A stretch of DNA of 54,053 nucleotides from Xenococcus sp. PCC 7305. Lineage in GTDB: Bacteria > Cyanobacteriota > Cyanobacteriia > Cyanobacteriales > Xenococcaceae. The notes beneath the pieces were generated by a model. It was given only the letters and a program-made list of their open reading frames with translations, had not been told where the DNA came from and did not search any database. The stretch covers positions 1 to 54,053 of the forward strand of contig NZ_ALVZ01000199.1 in NCBI RefSeq assembly GCF_000332055.1, given 5' to 3'. The position numbers and the translations under genes are program-made. Positions 8,128 to 16,570 of the stretch are shown piece after piece; the stretch's first letter is position 1, and each line of letters starts with the position of its first letter.

Positions 8128-10050
8128 CTAAGACTCATAAATTTGATCGATTAGTTCCTGATATTTTTCTCGGACTTGAGGGCGCTTAATTTTAAATGTT
8201 TGCGTCATTGTGCCATTTTCCTGGGAAAAAGGTTCGAGAATAAATTGAAAATCGGTGATGCGATCATCAGTCCGATATCCTGGGCGATCTTGTACTTGAC
8301 GAGTCAGTTCTTTACGAAACAGATCCCGAATGGGTTTACTGTAGAGAGCGCTATTGGCCACAGTTGCTAAATCAGCTTCGGAAGATGGCAATTGCAGTTG
8401 CAGGTTTTGTTGAGTAATCCATTGTTGTACAGTTTCTAGGTTCGGAACAATCAATGCGCCCAAAGCCCGTTGGTCTTGTCCAACCAACATAATCTGATCT
8501 ATATAACTACTGCGAATACAAGCATCTTCTATCGGTTGAGGTTCAATATTTTCACCATTAGTCAGCACAATCGTATCTTTGGCTCTGCCTGTTAATACCA
8601 AGTCATTATCTGGGGTGACCCAACCGAGATCTCCACTATCAAACCAACCTTCAGCATCAATCGCTTTAGCTGTGGCTTCGGGGTTTTTATAATAACCTTG
8701 CATGACCTGAGAGCCTCGAATGAGGACAAGTCCCTTGGCTCCTGTGGGTAAAGCTTCTTTGGTTTCGGGATTAACTATTTTGATTTCTGTTTCGGCGATC
8801 GGCTGTCCTGATGTTTTGGAGAAGTTGCGATCCAAGGTTCGCGCATTAGTTACAGGAGCTGTTTCGGTAAGACCATAGCCGACCAACACAGGAATATTTA
8901 CCAGCTCATAAAAATCATCTAAATGTTTTGCTAGAGAACCACCACCACTAACAAAGGTTTTTACTTTGCCACCCACGGCATCTCGAACTTTTTGGTAAAC
9001 GATTTTGTCTCCTAGAAGATGCAACGGTAAGAGAGCAAATGTTTGGAGAGTGGCGAATAACTTTGCGATCGCAGAAGGTTGTAAATTATCTAAATCCAAT
9101 CCCCGAGACAGACGACGCGCCATGACATATTTTTGTGACAGATTAAAAAACCAATTAATCAATTTTTGTTTGGTCGGAGCTTGCTCGCGAAACTGTTTTT
9201 GAACACCTTCATAAAGAGATTCCCAGAGACGAGGGACGCCGATCATGTAGTGGGGTTGATATGTTTTGAGGTCGGATTTTAGAGATCGCAGATTAGTATA
9301 ATATTGGGTGCAGCCCTGGGATAGTAGATAATATTCCGCACTTCTTTCGTAGGCATGCCAGCTAGGAAGAATACTTAAGACGCGATCGCCTTGTTCGCAG
9401 AGAATAATTTGTCGGAGATTATTGACCTGATGCAACAAATTACCGTGGGACAACATGACCCCTTTGGGTTTGCCGGTGGTACCGGAAGTATAGATGAGAG
9501 TTGCTAAAGTTGATTTGTCTTGGGTAACTTTTGCTAGGGAATGATTACTGCCGAGCTCTAATAGTTGAGAGAAATTAAGAATTTTGGTACTTGAGCTTGT
9601 GGGAATTTCTTCATCGGAAAGCAAGATAATAAATTTTAAAGATAATGCTTCGATTTGAGGAGATAGACGATTTAAAGTTTTGAGGTTTTCTACGATTAAG
9701 CTACTGCTATCACTATTTTCGTATATATAAAGTAGTTCCTGTTGTTCTGCGCTACCCGAGCGAACAACATCGACTCCACCCGCCATCATAATTCCTTGGT
9801 CAGCAATCAACCAACGGGGGCTATTATCGGCAAACAAGGCTATTTTGTCTCCAGAGGAAACACCCAAGGCTTGCAATCCTGCGGCACAACACTGAATTTT
9901 TTGATAAAGTTCTTGATAGCTTAAAGTGACTTTAGACTTAAGATGAGGCGCATTTAAAGCCATGATCCCACCAAATGCTTGAGCCGCGATTGGCCAAATT
10001 TCAGGCAAAGAATTAACAGATTTATAGTTTATATAAGAATTAATAGTCAT
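8128..10050 (-). CDS. aas: Acyl-ACP synthetase / long-chain acyl-CoA synthetase family
   Basis: This AMP-forming enzyme activates free fatty acids to acyl-AMP and then to a thioester. In cyanobacteria the single homologue acts mainly as an acyl-ACP synthetase that recycles fatty acids released from membrane lipids. The 640-residue protein has the P-loop-like LIYTSGTTGKPKGVMLSHGN (about 186-205), the A5 region VGYGLTETAPVTNAR (about 390-404), the ATPase motif WFDSGDLGW (about 470-478) and GRAKDTIVLTNGENIEP (about 488-504). Length fits cyanobacterial Aas. No signal peptide is seen. Whether it prefers ACP or CoA cannot be read from sequence. Confidence 0.88.
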   Translation of the reverse strand: MTINSYINYKSVNSLPEIWPIAAQAFGGIMALNAPHLKSKVTLSYQELYQKIQCCAAGLQALGVSSGDKIALFADNSPRWLIADQGIMMAGGVDVVRSGSAEQQELLYIYENSDSSSLIVENLKTLNRLSPQIEALSLKFIILLSDEEIPTSSSTKILNFSQLLELGSNHSLAKVTQDKSTLATLIYTSGTTGKPKGVMLSHGNLLHQVNNLRQIILCEQGDRVLSILPSWHAYERSAEYYLLSQGCTQYYTNLRSLKSDLKTYQPHYMIGVPRLWESLYEGVQKQFREQAPTKQKLINWFFNLSQKYVMARRLSRGLDLDNLQPSAIAKLFATLQTFALLPLHLLGDKIVYQKVRDAVGGKVKTFVSGGGSLAKHLDDFYELVNIPVLVGYGLTETAPVTNARTLDRNFSKTSGQPIAETEIKIVNPETKEALPTGAKGLVLIRGSQVMQGYYKNPEATAKAIDAEGWFDSGDLGWVTPDNDLVLTGRAKDTIVLTNGENIEPQPIEDACIRSSYIDQIMLVGQDQRALGALIVPNLETVQQWITQQNLQLQLPSSEADLATVANSALYSKPIRDLFRKELTRQVQDRPGYRTDDRITDFQFILEPFSQENGTMTQTFKIKRPQVREKYQELIDQIYES

Positions 10051-10358
10051 AATGCGATCGCAATTTTCCGTAATCTCTAATTTAAGGTAAGAATAATTGG
10101 ATTTTAGATCAATTAATAATAACTAGTAGACAGATTTGCGATCGCACGGTGGAAAAAGTAAAAAAATATGTAGGTTAGATTGCCAAGCGTGGTTTTGACA
10201 ACTTAGAATAAACATTAGATTACAAACTACAATTATTTGCTTGTGATAAAAGCATTAGCTTAAAAGATTTTATTAAAAAACTAGTCAGCTTTTTTTTTAG
10301 ATAAATTAGACTGCCCATGTAGAGTGGTCACCCCTAAATTTAAGTGGAGCATAAAACA
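10051..10358. repeat. Intergenic region with left copy of a 46-bp direct repeat
   Basis: Between aas and the DUF805 gene. Positions 10052-10097 (ATGCGATCGC, then TTTCCGTAAT and ending AGAATAAT) are repeated imperfectly at 10730-10773 on the other side of the DUF805 gene. The rest is AT-rich with a T-run at 10293-10301 and a second HIP1 site near 10140; I see no gene in it. Confidence 0.6.
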
Positions 10359-10697
10359 ATGAAATGGTATATCCAAGTTTGGAAAAAGTATGCAGTTTTC
10401 AGTGGAAGAGCACATCGAACTGAGTACTGGATGTTTTTCCTCTTTAACTTCATCGTTGCGATTGGGGTGGGATTGATCTCGGGAGTTCTTGGAGCAATTA
10501 CCAGTACAGACCAAAGCATTCTTGGCAATATTTATACACTAGCTACTCTAGTTCCGAGTCTTGCTGTGGGTGTTCGGAGAATGCATGACACCGATCGCAG
10601 TGGATGGTGGATAATTGTACCGATCGCAAATCTCATATTTGCCATTACTAAAGGAACTGAAGGAGAAAACAGATTTGGATCTGCTCCTAGCTTATAA
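10359..10697 (+). CDS. DUF805 family small membrane protein
   Basis: The ATG at 10359 gives 112 residues starting MKWYIQVWKKYAVFSGRAHR, the usual start of DUF805 proteins; the in-frame GTG at 10344 is less likely. The family motif (Y..F.GRA.R.EYW.F.LFN near the N-terminus) is followed by hydrophobic segments at about 27-47 and 55-75, then the RRMHDTDRSGWW motif and a third hydrophobic segment. The function of the family is unknown; members are inner-membrane proteins. The gene lies between imperfect direct repeats (10052-10097 and 10730-10773). Confidence 0.9.
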   Translation: MKWYIQVWKKYAVFSGRAHRTEYWMFFLFNFIVAIGVGLISGVLGAITSTDQSILGNIYTLATLVPSLAVGVRRMHDTDRSGWWIIVPIANLIFAITKGTEGENRFGSAPSL

Positions 10698-10773
10698 CAG
10701 CATTTAGATTCCTAAAGAGAAGAGCATCATGCGATCGCGGATTTCCGTAATTCCCAATTAATTTTAGAATAAT

Positions 10774-10884
10774 GGCGTTGCTGATTTAAAACATGAAAGA
10801 ATTTTGGACTAATCTTCTTTGCTTCTTTCTTTGCGTCTTTGCGCCTTTGCGCGAAACAAGTTCATATCTGGATTCAGCAACGCC
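10774..10884. mobile_element. MITE with 11-bp inverted ends and 8-bp target duplication
   Basis: The ends are perfect inverted repeats, GGCGTTGCTGA at 10774-10784 and TCAGCAACGCC at 10874-10884; a second paired ATGAA block extends the ends to about 24 bp with mismatches. The octamer AGAATAAT flanks the element directly on both sides (10766-10773 and 10885-10892), as expected of a target-site duplication. The 111-bp interior encodes nothing and includes a CTTTGCG-type tandem run. It needs a transposase supplied elsewhere. Confidence 0.85.
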
Positions 10885-10898
10885 AGAATAATTAGTCT

Positions 10899-11708
10899 TC
10901 AATTTACTTCAAGGCTGGCACCACATTGTTTACAAAAATTCGCGTCGATATCGTGGCGAGATAAGTTGCAATTGCGACATTGCTTTTGCACAACATTCGT
11001 ATTTTTCTGGAATTGGCCGACAAGTTCTCTAAGTTGCCAAGGAATAAACAAAACTCCTGTGGAAATCATCATCAAAGTCATCGCCTTACCTGCTTCAGAC
11101 AGAGGTGTCACATCACCATATCCGACTGTTGTCATAGTAACGACTACAAAATAGAAAGCATCAAAAAAGTTATTTAAATTTCCTTGGTGAAATGGGCTCT
11201 CGACCTGAAAAATCAATCCAGCATAGATAAAAATTAAAGAAAATAGCGTCAAAAATATCTTGGCAAAAGCAAGGGCATCTTCGGTTTCTATGCCTAATAT
11301 TTTGGTCTCCAATCTCCAAAAACGAATAATTCTTAAAAGTCTAAACCAGCGAAATATTCGGATAAACCGAATATCCATGACTCCGAAAACTAGGGGGAAA
11401 ATAGCGATCAAATCTATTAAAGAAAAACCGCTAAAAAAAAATCTTGCTTTATTCTCAGATGACCAAAATCGGCAACTATACTCAATCGTAAAAATTACTA
11501 AAATACCCAGATCAACTAGATGCAGAATCTGAGCTAATGAATCACCAATTGGGTAGGTTTCGGTAACAAATATAACTAAAGAAAGTAAAATTAACCCTAA
11601 AATTACTAAATTAGCTGTTAAGCCAATAGGAGTTTCAATATCATCTAGATAATAAGCAACCTTTTCCTTCATTAATTGTTTATGGGGAGATGCAATTTGG
11701 TTCAGCAA
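10899..11708 (-). CDS. Voltage-gated-type potassium channel with C-terminal zinc ribbon
   Basis: This six-transmembrane ion channel has 269 residues. S1-S3 occupy about 30-110, and S4 (about 113-132) carries arginines at every third position (RFIRIFRWFRLLRIIRFWR). The pore has the potassium selectivity filter TVGYGD at 194-199, and S6 follows at about 207-225. After the pore is a short cytosolic tail with C244-x2-C247 and C259-x2-C262, a rubredoxin-like or zinc-ribbon knuckle, which is not standard for Kv channels. Transport of K+ is a confident inference; the gating signal is unknown. The gene ends seven bases from the target duplication of the MITE. Confidence 0.88.
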   Translation of the reverse strand: MLNQIASPHKQLMKEKVAYYLDDIETPIGLTANLVILGLILLSLVIFVTETYPIGDSLAQILHLVDLGILVIFTIEYSCRFWSSENKARFFFSGFSLIDLIAIFPLVFGVMDIRFIRIFRWFRLLRIIRFWRLETKILGIETEDALAFAKIFLTLFSLIFIYAGLIFQVESPFHQGNLNNFFDAFYFVVVTMTTVGYGDVTPLSEAGKAMTLMMISTGVLFIPWQLRELVGQFQKNTNVVQKQCRNCNLSRHDIDANFCKQCGASLEVN

Positions 11709-11730
11709 TAGTAAAACTTTAATTTAAAAA

Positions 11731-12570
11731 TCAATTTAAAAAATCTGGACGAGATTGTTGGTTAACTTGTAAGTTTGCTGCTAGGTTATCCCATTTTTTC
11801 TGTTCTATCAATTTGATAATTTGCCCTAAATTGTCACGATATTCATAAAGCGATCGCAACAAAGCCTGACTATTATATTCTGCCATCATTCTTCCCAATT
11901 CAGGATTGCCCCCACCGACACGACTGGTATCTCGAAAGCCAGAGCTAGCGAGCTGTTTTGCCAGTTTTAATACTTCAGCATCTTTTTCTCCAAGGCAACT
12001 AGTAATTAGGCTGGCACTAACCATGACTGGAAGATGGGAGATCCAAGCAACAGCGCGATCGTGGACTTCGGGAGCACAAATATAAGGAATTGCACCCACA
12101 GATATTGCCAGAGTTTGTAACTTCTCTAGATCAATATCTTTAGTATTTCGACTGGGAGTGAAAACATAAGCCGCACCCTGAAATAAATCGCTTTGTGCGG
12201 CCTTGATCCCTTGTTCTGCGGTTCCTGCCATGGGGTGACCACCAATGAAATTTGTCCATAAACCAGAGCATTCATCTACGATGTTTTTTTTAACTGATCC
12301 GACGTCGGTAACGATAGTATTGGGTTCGAGATAGGGAATTAGTTGTTTCAAGGTTCTGGCGATCGCGCCTATGGGAGTACAGATAATCACAATTTCCGAG
12401 TCTTGTAGCAAACTCAATTCGGTGCTCGCTTCGTCGACAACTCCTCTGGCCACAGCAATTTCACAGGTTGTTACTTTCCGTGATACTCCCAGAATTTGGT
12501 GATTCAGAGATTTTAAATCTAAAGCTAAAGAGCCACCAATCAAACCTAACCCGACAATTCCAATCTTCAT
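11731..12570 (-). CDS. tyrA: Prephenate/arogenate dehydrogenase
   Basis: This enzyme catalyses the NAD(P)-dependent oxidative decarboxylation of arogenate (usual in cyanobacteria) or prephenate in tyrosine synthesis. From ATG 12570 the 279-residue protein starts MKIGIVGLGLIGGSLALDL, a textbook Rossmann GxGxxG; an upstream in-frame ATG at 12594 would add eight residues before it and is less likely. TDVGSVKK (about 95), GGHPMAG (about 117) and the C-terminal helical dimerisation domain with GFRDTSRVGGGNPELG fit the family. It is cytosolic. Confidence 0.9.
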   Translation of the reverse strand: MKIGIVGLGLIGGSLALDLKSLNHQILGVSRKVTTCEIAVARGVVDEASTELSLLQDSEIVIICTPIGAIARTLKQLIPYLEPNTIVTDVGSVKKNIVDECSGLWTNFIGGHPMAGTAEQGIKAAQSDLFQGAAYVFTPSRNTKDIDLEKLQTLAISVGAIPYICAPEVHDRAVAWISHLPVMVSASLITSCLGEKDAEVLKLAKQLASSGFRDTSRVGGGNPELGRMMAEYNSQALLRSLYEYRDNLGQIIKLIEQKKWDNLAANLQVNQQSRPDFLN

Positions 12571-12609
12571 AGCTGTCAAAATATTCACTATCAAAGATCA
12601 TATAGGAAC

Positions 12610-12639
12610 TTGACAAGATTCATCTTTATTAAAGATAAT
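12610..12639 (+). promoter_or_regulatory. Predicted promoter of rplU-rpmA
   Basis: TTGACA at 12610-12615 and GATAAT at 12634-12639 are spaced by 18 bp, close to the sigma-70 consensus. A dyad ATCTTTA/TAAAGAT (12622-12636) overlaps the -10. A start near 12646 would give a 5' leader of about 215 nt before rplU. Confidence 0.55.
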
Positions 12640-12761
12640 GGGAGGCTGTGTGTCTATTCATGCTCGGATCGGGTTCAGACATCTTTAACAATGGAAAATT
12701 GATAATGGAAAATTGAAAATTACCTCTTTCAGTTTTTGGTTTTTGATTTTTAGTTGTTAAT

Positions 12762-12828
12762 CGACAAAAATGTCGCAACAAGCTGGAATTCTTATTCAAA
12801 ATGGAATTTTACATCGCTTTTATGCGAC
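12762..12828 (+). promoter_or_regulatory. Candidate ribosomal-protein leader with alternative hairpins
   Basis: In the predicted leader of rplU, CGACA (12762-12766) can pair with TGTCG (12771-12775). The overlapping GTCGCA (12772-12777) can instead pair with TGCGAC (12823-12828). The two pairings exclude one another, the arrangement expected of an autoregulated leader, though the arms are short. Confidence 0.35.
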
Positions 12829-12862
12829 TACCCCTACGGCAAACTAAATTTCAGATTAACCT

Positions 12863-13246
12863 ATGACTTACGCAATTATTGAAGCTGGCGGTATACAACT
12901 CAAAGTGGAGCCAGGCCGTTTTTACGATATCAATCTACTTCCTGTAGACGCTGAATCCAATTACACAGTAGACAAAGTTTTACTAGTAAATAACGATGAT
13001 GAAATCACCATCGGGCAGCCTTACATTGAAGGAGCTACAGTAGAAGGTACGGTATTGCGCCATCGTCGCGGTAAAAAAGTTATCGTGTACAAAATGCAGC
13101 CGAAAAAGAAAACTCGTAAAAAACGAGGACACCGCCAAGAGTTAAGTCGTTTAATGATTAATTCTATTAGTATGGGAGGCTCTGTAATTGCAGCTGCTCC
13201 CGAAACTACTGAAACTCCTATCACAGCTGATGATTCAGAGGAGTAA
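12863..13246 (+). CDS. rplU: 50S ribosomal protein L21
   Basis: L21 binds 23S rRNA in the large subunit. The 127-residue protein starts [23 protein letters not shown], in the place of the bacterial YAVIETGGKQ..V..G motif. It continues with [54 protein letters not shown]-type sequence, where the basic segment contacts RNA. About 20 extra residues at the C-terminus, rich in Thr and Glu, are common in cyanobacterial L21. It forms a pair with rpmA 136 bp downstream. Confidence 0.97.
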   Translation: MTYAIIEAGGIQLKVEPGRFYDINLLPVDAESNYTVDKVLLVNNDDEITIGQPYIEGATVEGTVLRHRRGKKVIVYKMQPKKKTRKKRGHRQELSRLMINSISMGGSVIAAAPETTETPITADDSEE

Positions 13247-13382
13247 TTAGGTTTTAGGCATTAGGGGGTTAGGTTTTAGGTTTAAAGGGCATATTTCCCC
13301 ATCTCGAACCTCTTCCTTAACTGAGGCTGTTGGAGTAGAAATTCGTTAATACTATTTATTTAAATACACTTGGAGAATAAAT

Positions 13383-13658
13383 ATGGCTCACAAAAAAGGT
13401 ACTGGTAGTACTCGTAACGGTCGCGATTCAAATTCCAAACGATTGGGCGTTAAACGCTATGGTGGTCAATCCGTGACCGCAGGTAGCATCTTAGTTCGTC
13501 AAAGAGGCACTAAATTTCACCCTGGAAATAATGTTGGTCGCGGTAAAGATGACACTTTGTTCTCGCTTATTGAAGGCGAAGTGAAATTCGAGTATCGCAA
13601 GAGAGGACAACAAAAAGTTAGTGTTTATCCTCTAGCTGAAGTTGCAGCAACAGCTTAG
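13383..13658 (+). CDS. rpmA: 50S ribosomal protein L27
   Basis: L27 sits near the peptidyl-transferase centre. The 91-residue protein starts [25 protein letters not shown] and contains [28 protein letters not shown], fully typical. There is no Firmicutes-type N-terminal cleavage extension. GGAGA precedes the ATG. Confidence 0.98.
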   Translation: MAHKKGTGSTRNGRDSNSKRLGVKRYGGQSVTAGSILVRQRGTKFHPGNNVGRGKDDTLFSLIEGEVKFEYRKRGQQKVSVYPLAEVAATA

Positions 13659-13805
13659 TGCCGATTCGTGGAAGTAATAAGTAAGTCGTGAAAGTAATAA
13701 GTAATAAGTATTGACCTGTCAGCTTTTTGCTCTTTGTTGATAGATAGCTTATTTGCTCCCACGTCTACTAGAATCGCCAAGCGATTATTAGAAAAAATAA
13801 CAATC

Positions 13806-13838
13806 AAATTCGCGACTTGTGTTCGCGAATTTTTTTTA
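13806..13838 (+). terminator. Intrinsic terminator of rplU-rpmA
   Basis: Ten-base perfect arms AAATTCGCGA (13806-13815) and TCGCGAATTT (13823-13832) enclose a seven-base loop; the right arm runs into an uninterrupted T-tract. Confidence 0.85.
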
Positions 13839-13921
13839 TGATGATTCCCTATTCCCTATTCCCTATTCCCTATTCTACGTGAGCTAGACGAGAAATTTCT
13901 TAATAAGATGCTTGATTTTAG

Positions 13922-13937
13922 TTAACCTGACAGTACC
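13922..13937. repeat. Left copy of 16-bp direct repeat
   Basis: TTAACCTGACAGTACC occurs here and again, identically, at 16571-16586, bracketing the lipase-SBP fusion gene. Confidence 0.8.
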
Positions 13938-13974
13938 CTCTGGGGGAGTCAGTCGAATCTAACTCTGTAATAAT

Positions 13975-16539
13975 ATGTTCCTAGAATTTGCTCTAATTAC
14001 TTCACAGATGATGACAAAAGTTACAAAACACATATCAGGAATTCTATGGAGCTTTACTTATATTAGCTTGATAACAATGACAGCTGCTGTAATGAAAGGC
14101 ATAACTGCTCGCCCCAGTGCCAGTGCGGAAACAATCCGTTTTCATGTTATTGGTCCTCTGACCCTATCTTTATCTATTGAATCTCTAGAAACCTTTGCCG
14201 AATCTGGAGAAATAACAGGGAATCTCAAGCTATTTAATTCGTTTCTCGACGATCAAATTATGGCAGAGTTACGTCAAGGACTTCAGCAACGTCTGCAATT
14301 AGATGTCGTGCAGACCTATAATCTGAGTTATTCCCCTCTAGGACGGAAAACGATTGCTCAAATAGGCAAATTAGTTCGCTTCACGCCTAAGCGGAATGGA
14401 TTTTATGGACTGCGAGCTGCCCTACTTGGAGCTGCTGCAAATTCAGATGGGGAGGGCTGGACCATTCTCGACGCCATTGCACAATTTCCTACCGAAACGA
14501 TTGAAGTTAATGTCCAAGATTTGCTCCAACTAAGACGGATATTAGAGGATTACTTGGACTATAAACAAGCCGTGGTGCAAGCGATCGAAACCAGGGCGCA
14601 AAAAGAAGTAGAATCTCAATGGGATTTAAATTTAACTAATTTGTCGGACTTAAGTCAGCTAGGCTCCTATGACTTCGAGCTCAAAACTCTAACAGTTAAT
14701 AATCCAGCTCTGCGTAAAACTAAAACCGGTTTATCCGTTAACTACGACTTTCCAGTCAATGTATTTATCCCTCAAGGATTGAGTCAGCCCGCACCAATTA
14801 TTATTGTTTCCCATGGATTTGGTGCAATTAAAGATAATTTTGTTTTTATTGCCGAACATCTAGCTTCCTATGGCTTTGTCGTTGTGGTCCCAGAGCACAT
14901 CGGCAGTAACCTATCCTTTCGTCAAACCTTTCTCGAAGGAAGGCTGAATACACTGCTTAGCCCCATCGAGTTTGTTAATCGCCCCCAAGAAATTTCCTTT
15001 TTAATCGATCAATTGGAAGAATTAGTTGCCTCTGATTCTCAATGGGAAAAGTTGTTAAATATAAAGCAAATTGGCTTGTTGGGTGATTCTCTCGGAGGAA
15101 CTACGGTCCTTTCCCTTGCAGGAGCAAATGTTAATCATGCTCGTTTGATTGAAACTTGTAACCAAGAAAATATAATTTTGAATGTATCTTTATTTCTACA
15201 GTGCCGAGCCCAATTTTTGCCTCCTCAAAATTTTTATTTAGGCGACCCCAGAATCAAAGCTGCGATCTCAGGTCATCCACTTACTAGTGGGATCTTTGGT
15301 CCAGAAGGCATGAGCAGGATCAACATTCCCCTAATGATGGTTGCTGGAAGCGATGATTTAGTAACTCCAGTTGTTACAGAGCAGATTCATCCTTTTGTCT
15401 GGATGGAGTCAGAGTCCAAATACTTAGCGTTATTCAAGCCAGGAACTCATTTTGCTACTAGCGAACAAAGTGCCGAGGGTTCTGAATCGATACCGCCAAT
15501 TTTGATGGGAAAACATCAAGAATTTGGCAGACAATACTTTAAGGGACTGAATGTAGCATTTTTTGAGACTTATTTGCGAGGGAGGAGCGATTTTTTACCC
15601 TATTTAAGTTCAGCTTATGCCCAAGCCATAAGTAAAGGAAATCCAATGAGCCTTGAGATTATTACATCTCTGACTCCTAAAGAATTAGAAACTGCCTATG
15701 ACGGAAATCCTCCTATCCCAGTTGTTCCTGAACCCATTGAATCGATTGTTACTATTCGGAAAGAGAGTATTATCGACCAAATTCAACGCACTGGAGTACT
15801 AAAAGTGGCAATGCGTCTTGATGCTCCTCCATTCGGTTATATAGACAGTCAAAAGGAATGGTCTGGTTACTGTGGGGATCTGGCCGTTGCGCTCAAAAAT
15901 TATTTGGCCAACAAGTTGGGCTTGGATTTAGAAATAGAGTTGGCACAACTGCCTTCAACCCTAGAAAATCGATTTTCCCTGCTCCAAGAAGATACAGTTC
16001 ATTTAGAATGTGGGCCGAATACTATTCGCCAAGATCTATCAGGAATAACTTTCTCCAGTCCAATCGGGGTAAGTGGAACTCGTTTTCTGAGTCAACTGCA
16101 ACGTCAAACCGAAATTAATCCAAACCTATCTTTAGAGGGTTTGAGAGTGGGAGTTTTGAAAAATACGACCACTGAAAAATTTGTTCAGAATAACTATCCT
16201 CAAGCCGAATTGGTATATTTTGAAGGTCCCCAAGGAAGAGAATCTGCTGTCAAAGCTGTTTCCCAGGGACACATCGATGCCTTTGCTGGTGATAGTATTT
16301 TGTCTCTAGAAGAAGTTAACCGGCAGAATTTATCTCTTGATAATTACATTTTGCAACCCAGACAACCCTTAACCTGCGATTTCTATGGACTGCTTCTCCC
16401 TAATGACGATCCTCAATGGAGAGCCATGATCAACGAATTTATTGCAGATTCCTCTGCTCAACAAAAAATCAGAGAAAAATGGTTAAATTCAATGTTATAT
16501 ACTGAGTTGAATGATTTACAATACTGCCTTAACCGGTAA
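13975..16539 (+). CDS. Secreted lipase (DUF1400, PAF-acetylhydrolase-like) fused to solute-binding domain
   Basis: This 854-residue two-enzyme-style fusion starts with a signal sequence (hydrophobic stretch about 22-40, likely cleavage near ASA-ET at 52); ATG codons at residues 12-13 are alternative starts. Residues about 53-185 match the cyanobacterial DUF1400 domain that precedes many alpha/beta hydrolases. The hydrolase (about 230-560) has SHGFGA as oxyanion region, the nucleophile in GDSLGG (Ser372), an AGSDDLVTP acid motif and a GTHFATS histidine motif, like PAF-acetylhydrolases. From about 590 to the end is an SBP_bac_3 domain (IDQIQRTGVLKVAMRLDAPPFGY, then GLRVGVLKNTT, GHIDAFAGDS and a terminal REKWL helix). 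Each part is recognisable with confidence; their covalent union is unusual. The product probably acts in the periplasm. The ligand is unknown. Confidence 0.85.
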   Translation: MFLEFALITSQMMTKVTKHISGILWSFTYISLITMTAAVMKGITARPSASAETIRFHVIGPLTLSLSIESLETFAESGEITGNLKLFNSFLDDQIMAELRQGLQQRLQLDVVQTYNLSYSPLGRKTIAQIGKLVRFTPKRNGFYGLRAALLGAAANSDGEGWTILDAIAQFPTETIEVNVQDLLQLRRILEDYLDYKQAVVQAIETRAQKEVESQWDLNLTNLSDLSQLGSYDFELKTLTVNNPALRKTKTGLSVNYDFPVNVFIPQGLSQPAPIIIVSHGFGAIKDNFVFIAEHLASYGFVVVVPEHIGSNLSFRQTFLEGRLNTLLSPIEFVNRPQEISFLIDQLEELVASDSQWEKLLNIKQIGLLGDSLGGTTVLSLAGANVNHARLIETCNQENIILNVSLFLQCRAQFLPPQNFYLGDPRIKAAISGHPLTSGIFGPEGMSRINIPLMMVAGSDDLVTPVVTEQIHPFVWMESESKYLALFKPGTHFATSEQSAEGSESIPPILMGKHQEFGRQYFKGLNVAFFETYLRGRSDFLPYLSSAYAQAISKGNPMSLEIITSLTPKELETAYDGNPPIPVVPEPIESIVTIRKESIIDQIQRTGVLKVAMRLDAPPFGYIDSQKEWSGYCGDLAVALKNYLANKLGLDLEIELAQLPSTLENRFSLLQEDTVHLECGPNTIRQDLSGITFSSPIGVSGTRFLSQLQRQTEINPNLSLEGLRVGVLKNTTTEKFVQNNYPQAELVYFEGPQGRESAVKAVSQGHIDAFAGDSILSLEEVNRQNLSLDNYILQPRQPLTCDFYGLLLPNDDPQWRAMINEFIADSSAQQKIREKWLNSMLYTELNDLQYCLNR

Positions 16540-16570
16540 TCAAAAACATTATTTAAATCAATTTTGAAAC

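Larger units (their letters stand above)
13659..13974. repeat. Repeat-rich spacer after rpmA
   Basis: No gene is visible. From 13659 to about 13746 there is a dispersed repeat (TGGAAGT, AAGTAATAAGT tandem units, CTGTCAG, TTTTGCT) that recurs at about 53812-53901. A terminator follows at 13806-13832, then ATTCCCT tandem repeats at 13844-13875, and the left copy of a 16-bp direct repeat at 13922-13937 just before the lipase-SBP gene. Confidence 0.7.

Noticed and set aside
13844-13875. CRISPR-like regularity of ATTCCCT and CCTTCTG blocks
   Set aside because: Units are 7 bp and contiguous with no spacers; these are short tandem repeats, not a CRISPR array. No cas gene is present.
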